DNA of 64,000 nt from Curtobacterium sp. MCSS17_015. GTDB taxonomy: Bacteria > Actinomycetota > Actinomycetes > Actinomycetales > Microbacteriaceae. A program made the translations under genes and the position numbers. Positions 34,314-43,372 of the stretch are shown here, piece after piece (positions within the stretch are counted from its first letter, which is position 1; every line of letters starts with the position of its first letter). The stretch is taken from assembly GCF_003234265.2 (NCBI RefSeq), contig NZ_CP126256.1, positions 1,488,001 to 1,552,000 of the forward strand. Direction: 5' to 3'. The notes beneath the pieces are model-generated. The model was not told the origin of the DNA, searched no databases, and saw nothing but the letters and a program-made list of their open reading frames with translations.

Positions 34314-35507
34314 GTGTCGGACAGCGGAGAACGCTCCGAACAAGCGACCTCGAAGCGGATGCGCGAGGTCCACCGCAAGGGACAGCTCGGGCGGTCGCAG
34401 GACCTCAGCGCCTGGATCGGCATCGCCGTCGCGGCGCTCATGTTCCCGTCCCTGATCGGTCACGCCTCGGCCGCCGGACAGCAGCAGATGCACGCCGTCG
34501 CGCTCGTCATCGCGGACCCTTCGATCGGGACCATGCGGCACGTGTTCGACGACGCCCTCGCCTCGATCGGCACGACACTGGGCCCGATGCTCGGGGTCGT
34601 CGCGGTGGCGGTGCTCGCCACCTCGGTCGCGCAGGGTGGCGTGCACATCAAGAAGCTCACGCCGGAGCCCGACCACTTCGACCCCGTCGCCGGCCTCAAG
34701 CGGGTGTTCGGCACGCAGGCGCTCTGGAACGGGGTCAAGGCGCTCCTGAAGACCGCGGTCGTCGGACTCGTGCTGTGGTTCGCCGTGCAGGGCCTCGTCC
34801 CCGTGCTCATGTCGAGCGGGTCCCTGCCGCTCACCAGCGTCCTCGAGGCAGCCGGCGCCGGCGCGGGCACCCTCCTGCAGGCCGCCGTCGCCGCCGGCCT
34901 CGTGCTCGCCGCCCTCGACGTGTTCGTCGTGATCCGCCGGAACCGCAAGCGCACCATGATGACCAAGCGCGAGGTCAAGGACGAGAACAAGCAGGCCGAG
35001 GGCGACCCGCTCGTGAAGTCCCAGCGCCGCTCCCGGCAGCTCGCCGGCAGCCGCAACCGGATGATCGCCGCCATCGGGACCGCCGACGTCGTCATGACGA
35101 ACCCGACGCACTACGCCGTGGCGATCAAGTACGAGGCCGGCAAGTCCGCGCCCCGGGTCGTCGCGAAGGGGGCCGGCCCGGTGGCGGACGCGATCCGGCA
35201 GAGGGCCGAGGAGGAGCGCGTGCCGATGGTGCGCGACGTCCCGCTCACCCGGGCGCTGCACGCGGCGTGCGAGCTCGGTCAGGAGATCCCGGTCGACCTC
35301 TACACGCCGGTGGCCCGCGTCCTGTCGTTCGTCATGACCCTCGCCGCCCACGGTGCGGCGAGCGGCACGCACACCCCGCCCCGTCCGACCACCCCGGACG
35401 AGGTCGCCACCGTCCTTGACCCGACGACGCTCACCGGCGACGTCCGCCCCCGGAAGCTCCGCACCCCGCGCGGCGTCCAGACCGAACCAGAAGGGGTCCC
35501 CGCATGA
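34314..35507 (+). CDS. flhB: Flagellar export switch protein FlhB
   Basis: This 397-residue protein has four membrane helices and a cytoplasmic domain with the autocleavage motif NPTH (Asn263-Pro264-Thr265-His266) in VVMTNPTHYAVAIKYE. The N-terminus SGERSEQATSKRMREVHRKG is typical. Cleavage switches export from hook to filament substrates. The C-terminal ~45 residues are a variable tail. GTG start; overlaps flhA by 4 nt. Confidence 0.95.
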   Translation: MSDSGERSEQATSKRMREVHRKGQLGRSQDLSAWIGIAVAALMFPSLIGHASAAGQQQMHAVALVIADPSIGTMRHVFDDALASIGTTLGPMLGVVAVAVLATSVAQGGVHIKKLTPEPDHFDPVAGLKRVFGTQALWNGVKALLKTAVVGLVLWFAVQGLVPVLMSSGSLPLTSVLEAAGAGAGTLLQAAVAAGLVLAALDVFVVIRRNRKRTMMTKREVKDENKQAEGDPLVKSQRRSRQLAGSRNRMIAAIGTADVVMTNPTHYAVAIKYEAGKSAPRVVAKGAGPVADAIRQRAEEERVPMVRDVPLTRALHAACELGQEIPVDLYTPVARVLSFVMTLAAHGAASGTHTPPRPTTPDEVATVLDPTTLTGDVRPRKLRTPRGVQTEPEGVPA

Positions 35508-37558
35508 AGCGCTCCGACCTGCCGAAGCTCGCCGTGCCGGTGTTCGTCGTCGGCATCATCCTGCTGCTCATCCTGCCGGTGCCGTCGTTCCTGCTGGACT
35601 TCCTCATCATCTGCAACATCCTGCTGGCGCTCGTCATCCTGCTCACGACGCTGTTCGTCAAGAAGCCGCTCGACTTCTCGGTGTTCCCGTCGCTGCTGCT
35701 CGTCGCGACGCTGTTCCGGCTCGGCCTCAACGTCGCGTCCACCCGGCTCGTCCTCGGCGAGGGCTTCGCGGGCGAGGTCATCCAGGCGTTCGGGCACGTC
35801 GCGGTCTCGGGCTCGATCATCATCGGCTCGGTGGTCTTCCTCATCCTCATCGTCATCCAGTTCGTGGTGGTCACGAAGGGCGCCGAGCGCGTCGCCGAGG
35901 TCGGAGCGCGCTTCACCCTCGACGCGATGCCCGGCAAGCAGATGGCGATCGACGCCGACCTCAACGCCGGGCTCATCACGGACGCCGAGGCGAAGGAGCG
36001 CCGCGCGGCCGTCTCCGCCGAGGCCGACTTCTACGGCGCGATGGACGGCGCCTCGAAGTTCGTCAAGGGCGACGCCATCGCCGGCATCCTCATCATCGTC
36101 ATCAACCTCATCGGCGGCATCGCGATCGGCATGCTGCAGAACGGCATGGGCGTCACCGAGGCGCTGTCCCACTACGGCATCCTCACCATCGGCGACGGGC
36201 TCGTCACCCAGATCCCGGCGCTGCTCATGGCCGTCTCCACCGGCATGATCGTCACCCGCTCCGGTGCCGAGACCGAGATGGGCACCTCGGCGGCCGACCA
36301 GCTCTCGCAGTCCCGGGTCGCCCTCATGATCGCCGGGGTCGCCGCCATCGCGATGGGGCTCATCCCGGGCATGCCGATCCTGCCGTTCCTGCTCGTGGGT
36401 GGCACGCTGCTGTTCACCGGCTGGCGGATCGGTCAGAACGCGAAGAAGGCCGCCGCCGCAGCCGCCGAGCAACAGGCCATCGCCGCGGCCGCCCCGCCGA
36501 GCGACACCCCGGAGGACCTCCTCGAACAGATGCGCGTGCACGCCCTCGAGATCCTCTTGGCCCCCGACCTCGTCGACATGGTCTCCGGCGCGTCGGACGA
36601 CCTGCTCGGGCGGGTCCGGGCGCTGCGGCGGAAGATCGCCGTCGACATGGGCATCGTCGTCCCGCCGGTCCGCACCCGGGACAGCATCGACCTGCCGCCG
36701 TCGACGTACGCCATCCGCATCGCCGGGGTCGAGGCCGGGCGTGGCACCGCCCCCGCGCGGAGCGTCCTGGCCCTCGGCGAGCAGCTCGACGGCCTGCCCG
36801 GTGACCCCACCGTCGAGCCGGTCTTCGGCCTGGTGGGCAAGTGGGTGCCCTCCGAGCTCCGGCACGCGGCCGAGATGACCGGTGCGACCGTGATCGACCG
36901 CGTGTCCGTGCTCGTCACCCACCTGCAGGCCGTGATCGGCGACAACGCCGCCCGGCTCCTCACCCGCGAGGACGTCAAGGTCCTGGCCGAGGGCGTCAAG
37001 CAGGTCAACCCCGCCGCTGTCGAGGAGCTCGTGCCGGGCATGCTCTCGATGGCGGAACTCCAGCGTGTGCTGCAGGGGCTCCTCGCCGAGCGCGTGCCGA
37101 TCAACGACCTCGGCCGCATCTGCGAGGCGCTGACCCTCCGGGCGAAGGTCTCCACCGACCCCGAGGGGCTCGTCGAGGCCGCGCGTGCGTCGCTCGGTCC
37201 GGCCCTCGCCGCCCGACACCTCGACGGCTCCGTGCTCCGGGTGATCATGATCGACCCGGGCCTCGAGCAGGCGATGCTCGAGGGACTCCGTCCGTCCGAG
37301 CAGGGCACGCAGATCCTGCTCGACGCGCACCGGATCGAGCAGGTCCTCGGTTCCGTGCGCGACTCGGTCCAGGCCGTCGAGGAGCAGGGGCTGTCCGCGG
37401 TCCTCGTCTGCGCCCCGCAGCTCCGTCCGGCCGTGCACCGGATGGTGTCGGCGCAGGCGAACGGGCTGCCCGTGCTCTCCTACCAGGAGGCCACGGCAGC
37501 GGGGTCCACCATCGAGACCGTGGGAGTGGTCCGTGCCGCCGATCCGATCGCAGCGTAG
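35504..37558 (+). CDS. flhA: Flagellar export gate protein FlhA
   Basis: This 684-residue protein has eight helices in the N-terminal ~310 residues, with family motifs FSVFPSLLLVATLFRLGLNV and the FHIPEP region MPGKQMAIDADLNAGLITDA. The cytoplasmic domain (about 340-684) binds chaperone-substrate complexes. Full length. ATG has GAAGGGG upstream inside flhB. Its end overlaps the FlhF-like gene by 26 nt. Confidence 0.97.
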   Translation: MKRSDLPKLAVPVFVVGIILLLILPVPSFLLDFLIICNILLALVILLTTLFVKKPLDFSVFPSLLLVATLFRLGLNVASTRLVLGEGFAGEVIQAFGHVAVSGSIIIGSVVFLILIVIQFVVVTKGAERVAEVGARFTLDAMPGKQMAIDADLNAGLITDAEAKERRAAVSAEADFYGAMDGASKFVKGDAIAGILIIVINLIGGIAIGMLQNGMGVTEALSHYGILTIGDGLVTQIPALLMAVSTGMIVTRSGAETEMGTSAADQLSQSRVALMIAGVAAIAMGLIPGMPILPFLLVGGTLLFTGWRIGQNAKKAAAAAAEQQAIAAAAPPSDTPEDLLEQMRVHALEILLAPDLVDMVSGASDDLLGRVRALRRKIAVDMGIVVPPVRTRDSIDLPPSTYAIRIAGVEAGRGTAPARSVLALGEQLDGLPGDPTVEPVFGLVGKWVPSELRHAAEMTGATVIDRVSVLVTHLQAVIGDNAARLLTREDVKVLAEGVKQVNPAAVEELVPGMLSMAELQRVLQGLLAERVPINDLGRICEALTLRAKVSTDPEGLVEAARASLGPALAARHLDGSVLRVIMIDPGLEQAMLEGLRPSEQGTQILLDAHRIEQVLGSVRDSVQAVEEQGLSAVLVCAPQLRPAVHRMVSAQANGLPVLSYQEATAAGSTIETVGVVRAADPIAA

Positions 37559-38495
37559 CGGGGCCACGCTCGACGAGGTCCGCGCCGCCGTCCTCGCCGA
37601 GTTCGGCCCCGGCGCGCGCATCGTCGCCGCCGAACGCGTCACCACCGGCGGGGTCGCCGGGCTGTTCCGGAAGGCCCACGTCGAGGCGACGATCGAGGTC
37701 CCGGATCCGCTCGACCCGCCCACGGCCCGCGTCGCGATCGCGGCCTCGCCGGCGAAGCGCATCGGGATCGCGGCACTCCTCGCCGACGCCGAGGCCGCCG
37801 AGGCGCGCATCGCCGACACCGACGGGACGGCCACCACCCGCGCCGACGCGTTCGCGTCGGTGCTCGACGGCTTCGCGGCCGACGGGCTGGCTCCGCCGCG
37901 CCGGACCGCCGGCGTCCCCGCTCCGGCCGAGCCGGGCCTCCAGGTCGTCCCGTCCGGGGCGACGTCGCCCGAGCCGGTCGCGTCGACCACCTCGGTCGCG
38001 TCCGTCGGGCCCGGAGGCCCGGAGACCGACCCGTGGGCCGAAATGCGTCCCGAGCGGCCCGCTCCTCCGGCTCCTGCGCCCGTCCGGACACCCGCGCCCG
38101 CGGTCTGCTCCGCCGACGGTGACCTCGTGCTCCTCGTCGGCCGGGCCGCCGACGTCGACGCCGCCGCCGGCGTGTTCGCCACCCGGCACGGCCTGCGGGC
38201 GACGGCTGCGTCCGACCGACGGAGCGGGATCCTCGCGCGCGCCGACGCCGTGCGCGACGGCGTGGCGTTGCTCGCGGTCGCCGCGTGGACGGACGTCGCG
38301 ACCACGACCTCCCTCGCACCCGACCAGGTCTGGGTCGTCGTCGACGCCGGACGGAAGCACGAGGACGCCGTCCGGATGCTCGCCGCGGTGGCCGAGACAC
38401 CGGTCCCGCTCGCCGGCGTGCTCGCCATCGGTGCCGAGGAGACCGCGACCCCGGACACCGTGCACCTGCTCGGCCTGCCGGTCCGGACCCTCTGA
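37533..38495 (+). CDS. FlhF-like protein lacking the GTPase motifs
   Basis: This 320-residue protein sits where flhF usually follows flhA. Residues about 10-55 match the FlhF N-terminal domain (TLDEVRAAVLAEFGPGARIV, then VTTGGVAGLFRK). A Pro/Ala-rich linker follows. The C-terminal part (about 190-320) has strand-helix spacing like the SRP-GTPase, with LVLLVGRAADVDAA where a P-loop should read GxxGxGKT, and an ending GLPVRTL as in FlhF. No G1-G4 motif remains, so it should not hydrolyse GTP. It may be a degenerate FlhF kept for flagellar placement. Confidence 0.68.
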   Translation: MPPIRSQRSGATLDEVRAAVLAEFGPGARIVAAERVTTGGVAGLFRKAHVEATIEVPDPLDPPTARVAIAASPAKRIGIAALLADAEAAEARIADTDGTATTRADAFASVLDGFAADGLAPPRRTAGVPAPAEPGLQVVPSGATSPEPVASTTSVASVGPGGPETDPWAEMRPERPAPPAPAPVRTPAPAVCSADGDLVLLVGRAADVDAAAGVFATRHGLRATAASDRRSGILARADAVRDGVALLAVAAWTDVATTTSLAPDQVWVVVDAGRKHEDAVRMLAAVAETPVPLAGVLAIGAEETATPDTVHLLGLPVRTL

Positions 38496-38543
38496 CCACC
38501 GACCCACACCGGGGCGTCGACCCGCTCGTCCGCGGGGAGTCGC

Positions 38544-38549
38544 TAGGCT
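38544..38549 (+). promoter_or_regulatory. -10 element of a leaderless csrA promoter
   Basis: TAGGCT at 38544-38549 fits the actinobacterial TAnnnT -10 consensus. The csrA GTG begins 6 nt after it, where transcription would start, and there is no ribosome site. csrA can therefore be expressed apart from the flagellar operon. Confidence 0.5.
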
Positions 38550-38555
38550 TGCCGG

Positions 38556-38807
38556 GTGCTGGTACTCACGCGCAAGGTCGGCGAGCGGATCCTCATCGGT
38601 GACGACATCGTCATCACGGTGCTCGACTCGCGCGGGGACGGCGTGCGGATCGGCATCGACGCTCCCCGCGGTGTGAAGATCCAGCGCGAAGAGGTCGTCC
38701 GAGCCGTGGCCGAGGCGAACGTCGCCGCTGCCGCCGGGGCCGACGACGACGCCGAGGCCCGGCTCCGCGCAGCGCTCGGCGCCTCGCGACCGCCCGCCGC
38801 GGGCTGA
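38556..38807 (+). CDS. csrA: Carbon storage regulator CsrA
   Basis: This 83-residue RNA-binding protein has CsrA residues MLVLTRKVGERILIGDDIVI and VRIGIDAPRGVKIQREEVV. It represses translation by binding GGA motifs in mRNA leaders; in Gram-positives it often controls flagellin. The C-terminus is about 20 residues longer than usual and Ala/Asp-rich. No fliW partner gene is seen here. GTG start, apparently leaderless. Confidence 0.93.
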   Translation: MLVLTRKVGERILIGDDIVITVLDSRGDGVRIGIDAPRGVKIQREEVVRAVAEANVAAAAGADDDAEARLRAALGASRPPAAG

Positions 38808-38903
38808 CGCGGGTCCCGTCACCCGGCCCCACGACGCTCGTCGCGCCCCGTCAGGGCGACGGGACGCGATGACCGGAGGACGGTCGCGGCCGCTGCGCGG
38901 TGC

Positions 38904-41039
38904 CTACGGGCGCGGCTTCTTCTCCTGCTCGGGCAGCCGTCCGGCGGCGCGCTCGGCCTCGTACCAGGCGCGGGCCTCGTCCTGCCGGGCCTGCTCCGCA
39001 CCGCTCGCGATGGGCGAGCGGACGTGGGCGGGTTCGTAGCCGAAGGACGCGACGAGCTGCGGGACCACCGGACGGAGCCGTGCGACGAGGCGGTCGACGT
39101 ACGCCGAGACGGCACGCGCGCGCTGCGCCGAGATCCGCCCGTGCAGCAGGTGCCAGTCGAGGTGCTCCTCGATGAGCCCGAGCGCGAACAGGTCGCGGAG
39201 CCAGACGAGCACCGTGCGGGTGTCGCCCGGCGGCACGTCGTCGATCGCCTCGGTGAACGCCTCCCACTGCATCAGCTCGGCATGTGCCTTCGACGCCTCG
39301 ATGAGCTCGTGCTGCGAGCGGTTGAGCAGCACCGCGGCGCGGGCACGGTCCTTGCCGGCGGTGCGCAGGCGCATGCCGATCTCGGTGACCATCGTCTCGA
39401 CCCGTCCGACGAGCAGGGAGCGCTGCGTCGCCGGGTCCTGCAGGTCCGCGACCGAGGCTGCGAGCGACCCGCGGTCCGCGACGGTCTGGCCCAGACGACG
39501 CAGACCCGTCGCGTCCGCCAACTTCGACCCGACCTGGGCGGCGACGAACTTCGCCGTCGACGCAGCGTCCCGCGGCGCGGCCTTGCGGAAGTCGGTGAGC
39601 AGACGCTTGCCGACGAGCTGGAGGAGCACGGTGTTGTCGCCCTCGAAGGTCACGTAGACGTCGAGGTCGGCCCGGAGGCCCGTGATCCGGTTCTCGGCGA
39701 GGAACCCCGCGCCGCCGGTCGCCTCCCGACACTCCTGCAGGGTGTCGAGCGCCGACCAGGTCGACATCGCCTTGAACGCCGCCGCCTGGGTCTCGAGGTC
39801 CTCGCGGCGCTCCGGGGTGTCCTGTCGGCCGCTGAACACGTCGTCGAACGTCTGCAGGAGCTTCTCGTGCGCGAAGGACTGCGCGAACACGGTGGCCAGG
39901 CGCGGGATGAGCCGTCGCTGGTGCCGTCCGTAGTCGAGCAGGACGCCCTCGTGGCCGTCACCGGTCGGGAACTGGCGGCGCTCCATCGCGTACGTCAGCG
40001 CGATCTGCAGGCCGATCTTCTGGGCCACGACCGCCGCGCCGTCGAGGGACACGCGGCCCTGCACGAGGGTGCCGAGCATGGTGAAGAACCGACGTCCGGG
40101 GGAGTCGATCGGCGAGGAGTACGTGCCGTCCTCGGCGACGTCGCCGTACCGGTTGAGCAGGTTCGTGCGGGGCACGCGGACGTGGTCGAACCAGAGCCGC
40201 CCGTTGTCGATGCCGTTGAGGCCGCCCTTGACGCCGTCGTCCTCGCCGCCGACGCCGGGCAGGAACGCGCCCGTGTCGTCGCGGAGCGGGACGTAGAAGG
40301 CGTGCACGCCGTGGTCGACGCCCTGGGTGACGAGCTTCGCGAACACGACGGCGGCCTTGCCGTGCAGGGCCGCGTTGCCGATGTAGTCCTTCCACGCACC
40401 GCGGAACGGCGTGTGCACGACGAACTCCTGCGTCTCCGGGTCGTAGGTCGCGCTCGTGGCGATGTTCTGGACGTCCGAGCCGTGGCCGGTCTCGGTCATC
40501 GCGAAGCAGCCGGGCACGTCGAAGGCGATGATGCCGGGCAGGAACTCCCGGTGGTTCCGCTCGGTGCCGAGGTGGTGCACCGCGGAACCGAACAGGCCCC
40601 ACTGCACACCGGCCTTGATCTGCAGCGAGGGATCGGCGACGGTGAGCTCCTCGAACGCCGCGAGGTTCCCGCCGTGGTTGTCCTGACCGCCGAACTCCGG
40701 CGGGTACGGGCGCTGGATCGCTCCGGCGTCGACGAGGAGCCGGAGCTGCTCCAGCGTGCGCGCCCGGTGTTCGGCGAGGGGCTGGCCCTCGATCTTGTGC
40801 AGAGCCGGGTCGCGGACCAGGCGACGCGAGGTGCGGCGGTCCTCCGCCCAACGACCGAGCAGGTGCTCGGCGAGCAGGTCGACGTCGATGCGGACGTCGG
40901 TGTCGGTCCCGCCCGTGGGCGTCCCGGCCGCGGTGTCACCGGTGGCGTCGGCCTTCGGAGCGCTGACGCCACCCGTGCTGGTGCGGACGCCGCTGCCGGC
41001 TGTGGAGCTGCTGCTGCGGACTGGTGCGGTCTCGACCAT
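38904..41039 (-). CDS. Acyl-CoA oxidase
   Basis: This 711-residue flavoenzyme oxidises acyl-CoA to enoyl-CoA with oxygen as acceptor. Segments include GCFAMTETGHGSDVQNIATS (FAD/substrate motif), NGRLWFDHVRVPRTNLLNRY, and ECREATGGAGFLAENRITGL, plus DVYVTFEGDNTVLLQLVGKR near the catalytic Glu. The extended C-terminal half sets oxidases apart from dehydrogenases. ATG 41039 has AGGAGG 8 nt upstream; the much longer open frame to 42785 is a shadow. The first ~55 residues are a low-complexity Ser/Thr/Gly tail. Confidence 0.92.
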   Translation of the reverse strand: MVETAPVRSSSSTAGSGVRTSTGGVSAPKADATGDTAAGTPTGGTDTDVRIDVDLLAEHLLGRWAEDRRTSRRLVRDPALHKIEGQPLAEHRARTLEQLRLLVDAGAIQRPYPPEFGGQDNHGGNLAAFEELTVADPSLQIKAGVQWGLFGSAVHHLGTERNHREFLPGIIAFDVPGCFAMTETGHGSDVQNIATSATYDPETQEFVVHTPFRGAWKDYIGNAALHGKAAVVFAKLVTQGVDHGVHAFYVPLRDDTGAFLPGVGGEDDGVKGGLNGIDNGRLWFDHVRVPRTNLLNRYGDVAEDGTYSSPIDSPGRRFFTMLGTLVQGRVSLDGAAVVAQKIGLQIALTYAMERRQFPTGDGHEGVLLDYGRHQRRLIPRLATVFAQSFAHEKLLQTFDDVFSGRQDTPERREDLETQAAAFKAMSTWSALDTLQECREATGGAGFLAENRITGLRADLDVYVTFEGDNTVLLQLVGKRLLTDFRKAAPRDAASTAKFVAAQVGSKLADATGLRRLGQTVADRGSLAASVADLQDPATQRSLLVGRVETMVTEIGMRLRTAGKDRARAAVLLNRSQHELIEASKAHAELMQWEAFTEAIDDVPPGDTRTVLVWLRDLFALGLIEEHLDWHLLHGRISAQRARAVSAYVDRLVARLRPVVPQLVASFGYEPAHVRSPIASGAEQARQDEARAWYEAERAAGRLPEQEKKPRP

Positions 41040-41270
41040 CGGGTGCCTCCTGAACTGCACGGTCGCGGACCGCGTCACTGCCACGGCGGTCCGACCGGTC
41101 CAGCGTAGGCACCGGTGTTGCGGAAGGCATGACAGCCGTGCCGGACCACAAGCGCGACCCGGTGGCGCCTCCCTCCGATGGTGGGAACCCTCCAACATCC
41201 GACGCCCGCCTCCGGTGCGACCCGCGCGACGATTGTGTGCCGCGCCGGTACGGGCGTCACACTGGTTGAC

Positions 41271-42734
41271 ATGTCGAGCACCACCGGACCGAAGCAGCAG
41301 CGCACCGGACGGACCTTCTTCGGGCAACCGTTCGAGCTGTCGACACCGTTCGCCGTCGAGCTCTGGGAGCGCTTCTCGTTCTACGGGATGCAGGGCATCG
41401 TCCTCATCTACATGTACTACTCGCTCACCCGCGGCGGGCTCGGCATCGACGAGGGTGTCGCGACGGGCATCATGGGCGCGTACGGCGGCTCGGTGTACCT
41501 CTTCACGATCCTCGGGGCCTGGACCGCCGACCGGTTGATCGGGGCCGACCGGACCCTGTTCGGCAGCGCGGTCGTGGTCATGATCGGGCACATCGCGCTG
41601 GCCCTCGTCCCGGGGGTCGCCGGGGTCGGGGTCGGCCTCGTGCTCATCGCGCTCGGCTCGGGCGGACTCAAGGCCACGGCGACGACGATCGTCGGGTCGC
41701 TGTACGCCCCCGAGGACCCGCGGCGGGACGCCGGCTTCTCGCTGTACTACCTGGGCGTCAACCTCGGCGCGTTCGCCGGGCCGATCCTCACCGGACTGCT
41801 GCAGTCGGCGCTCGGGTTCCACTTCGGCTTCGGCCTCGCCGCGGTCGGGATGGCGGCCGGCCTCGTGCAGTACGCCGTCCGCCGGCGCAACCTGCCCGAG
41901 GCCGTGCAGCACGTCGCGAACCCGCTGCCGCGCTCCCGCTACCCGCTCGTCGCGGTGCTCGCGGTCGTCGGGCTCGCCGTCGTCGCGGTCGCCGTCCTCA
42001 CGGGCCTCCTGACGGTCTCGACCCTCCCGCTCGTGGTCGTCGTCGTGGTGGTCGTCGCGACGGTCGGCTACTTCGTCGTCATCCTCGGCAGCGGGCTGAC
42101 CCCGGACGAGCGGTCCCGCGTGTTCGCGTTCATCCCGCTGTTCGTCGGCAGCGCGGTGTTCTGGTCGCTGTACCAGCAGCAGTTCACCGTCGTCACGGTC
42201 TACGCCGACCAGCGCCTCGACCGCGACCTGTTCGGGTTCGAGATGCCGGTGTCGTGGGTGCAGTCGATCAACCCGATCATGATCATCCTGCTCTCCGGCG
42301 TCTTCGCGGCGCTCTGGACCCGGCTCGGGGACCGCCAGCCGTCCACCCCGACGAAGTTCGCGCTCGGCACCGGCATCATGGGCGTCGCGTTCCTGCTCTT
42401 CCTGCCGTTCACCGGCACCGGCGAGAACGGCACCCCGGTGATCGCGCTCGTGGGCATCCTGCTGGTGTTCACGCTCGCGGAGCTGCTGCTCTCGCCGACC
42501 GGGCAGTCCGTGGCGACCAAGCTCGCGCCACCGAAGTTCCAGACGCAGATGGTGGCGCTGTTCTTCCTGTCGGTGTCGCTCGGCACCGCGATGACCGGTG
42601 TGCTGTCCGCCTTCTACGACCCGGAGGACGAGGCGCCGTACTTCACGGTGCTCGGACTCGCCGCCGTCGTGGTCGGGGTCGTGCTGCTCGCCGTCGCCCG
42701 TCCGGTGCTCCGCCTCATGCGCGGCATCCGCTAG
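41271..42734 (+). CDS. POT/PTR-family proton-dependent peptide transporter
   Basis: This 487-residue 14-helix transporter has the POT signature ELWERFSFYGMQGIVLIYMY and GVNLGAFAGPILTGLL. It probably imports di- or tripeptides with protons. ATG 41271 starts the conserved region; an opening at 41178 adds a non-conserved leader. It is divergent from the acyl-CoA oxidase across about 230 nt. Confidence 0.93.
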   Translation: MSSTTGPKQQRTGRTFFGQPFELSTPFAVELWERFSFYGMQGIVLIYMYYSLTRGGLGIDEGVATGIMGAYGGSVYLFTILGAWTADRLIGADRTLFGSAVVVMIGHIALALVPGVAGVGVGLVLIALGSGGLKATATTIVGSLYAPEDPRRDAGFSLYYLGVNLGAFAGPILTGLLQSALGFHFGFGLAAVGMAAGLVQYAVRRRNLPEAVQHVANPLPRSRYPLVAVLAVVGLAVVAVAVLTGLLTVSTLPLVVVVVVVVATVGYFVVILGSGLTPDERSRVFAFIPLFVGSAVFWSLYQQQFTVVTVYADQRLDRDLFGFEMPVSWVQSINPIMIILLSGVFAALWTRLGDRQPSTPTKFALGTGIMGVAFLLFLPFTGTGENGTPVIALVGILLVFTLAELLLSPTGQSVATKLAPPKFQTQMVALFFLSVSLGTAMTGVLSAFYDPEDEAPYFTVLGLAAVVVGVVLLAVARPVLRLMRGIR

Positions 42735-42814
42735 TCGGCACCCGTCGTCCGGTACCCTGGACCCGGCCACCCCAGGCCCAGCCACACCGGCCCCGGATCA
42801 CGAGGAGTCACCCC

Positions 42815-42922
42815 ATGCTCGAGCTCATCGCAGGCATCATCATCGGCATCGGCGTCATCGGTGGGGTGGGCACCTGCATGGCGGCCGCCGCCATGATGAA
42901 GGCCGGCTCGGAAGAGTACTGA
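42815..42922 (+). CDS. 35-residue hydrophobic peptide
   Basis: A short gene encodes one hydrophobic helix (LELIAGIIIGIGVIGGVGTC) and a polar end (MMKAGSEEY). CGAGGAG lies 9 nt before the ATG. It follows the transporter by 80 nt. Small membrane peptides are easily missed; function unknown. Confidence 0.5.
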   Translation: MLELIAGIIIGIGVIGGVGTCMAAAAMMKAGSEEY

Positions 42923-42977
42923 GCCCTCGGCGGTACCGGACCCCGGACGCCACCGGCCTCCGGGCGGCACCGGGCGG

Positions 42978-43316
42978 TCAGGACACTCCGGCGTCCACCG
43001 ACGCGGGATCGTGCTCCATCGGGACCGGCACCAACTGACGACTCTGGACGGTCGCGCGCTCGAACGGGCCGCGGCCGTCCGTCGTGTACGCCGGCTCGTC
43101 GAACTCGACCACCCAGGCCACCCGCACACCGGCGCCCGCGTACCCGGCCAGCTGGGCGCCGCCCGGCGCGACGACGAGACCGATCGGCTCGTCGGCCCAC
43201 TGCTCACCCCGGACCGACGGCACGACCCGGACGACGGCACCGATGCCGAGCACGGGGAGGTCCGACGCCGCGGTGGCGTCAGGGGGAGTGGGGCGGGGCT
43301 CACGACGTCCGAACAC
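42978..43316 (-). CDS. Hypothetical 112-residue protein downstream of jetC
   Basis: This is a beta-rich soluble protein with ASDLPVLGIGAVVRVVPSVR and GVRVAWVVEFDEPAYTTDGR, with no membrane helix or known motif. It lies 56 nt after the jetC stop on the same strand, where Wadjet operons usually encode the much larger JetD nuclease, which this is not. GTG start. It may be read as the last gene of the operon. Confidence 0.6.
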   Translation of the reverse strand: MFGRREPRPTPPDATAASDLPVLGIGAVVRVVPSVRGEQWADEPIGLVVAPGGAQLAGYAGAGVRVAWVVEFDEPAYTTDGRGPFERATVQSRQLVPVPMEHDPASVDAGVS

Positions 43317-43372
43317 GCGACGACCCTACCGTCGCCGGCCCGGAACGGCCCCCGTCGCCCGGCCCCACTCCC

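Noticed and set aside
41040..42785. Upstream extension of the acyl-CoA oxidase frame to 1293 codons
   Set aside because: The extension mirrors the POT transporter gene; ATG 41039 has AGGAGG and starts the conserved enzyme.
42978..43316. The 112-residue gene as a truncated JetD
   Set aside because: It shows no DUF3322/DUF2220 or Toprim feature and is a compact beta-rich protein with its own start and end.
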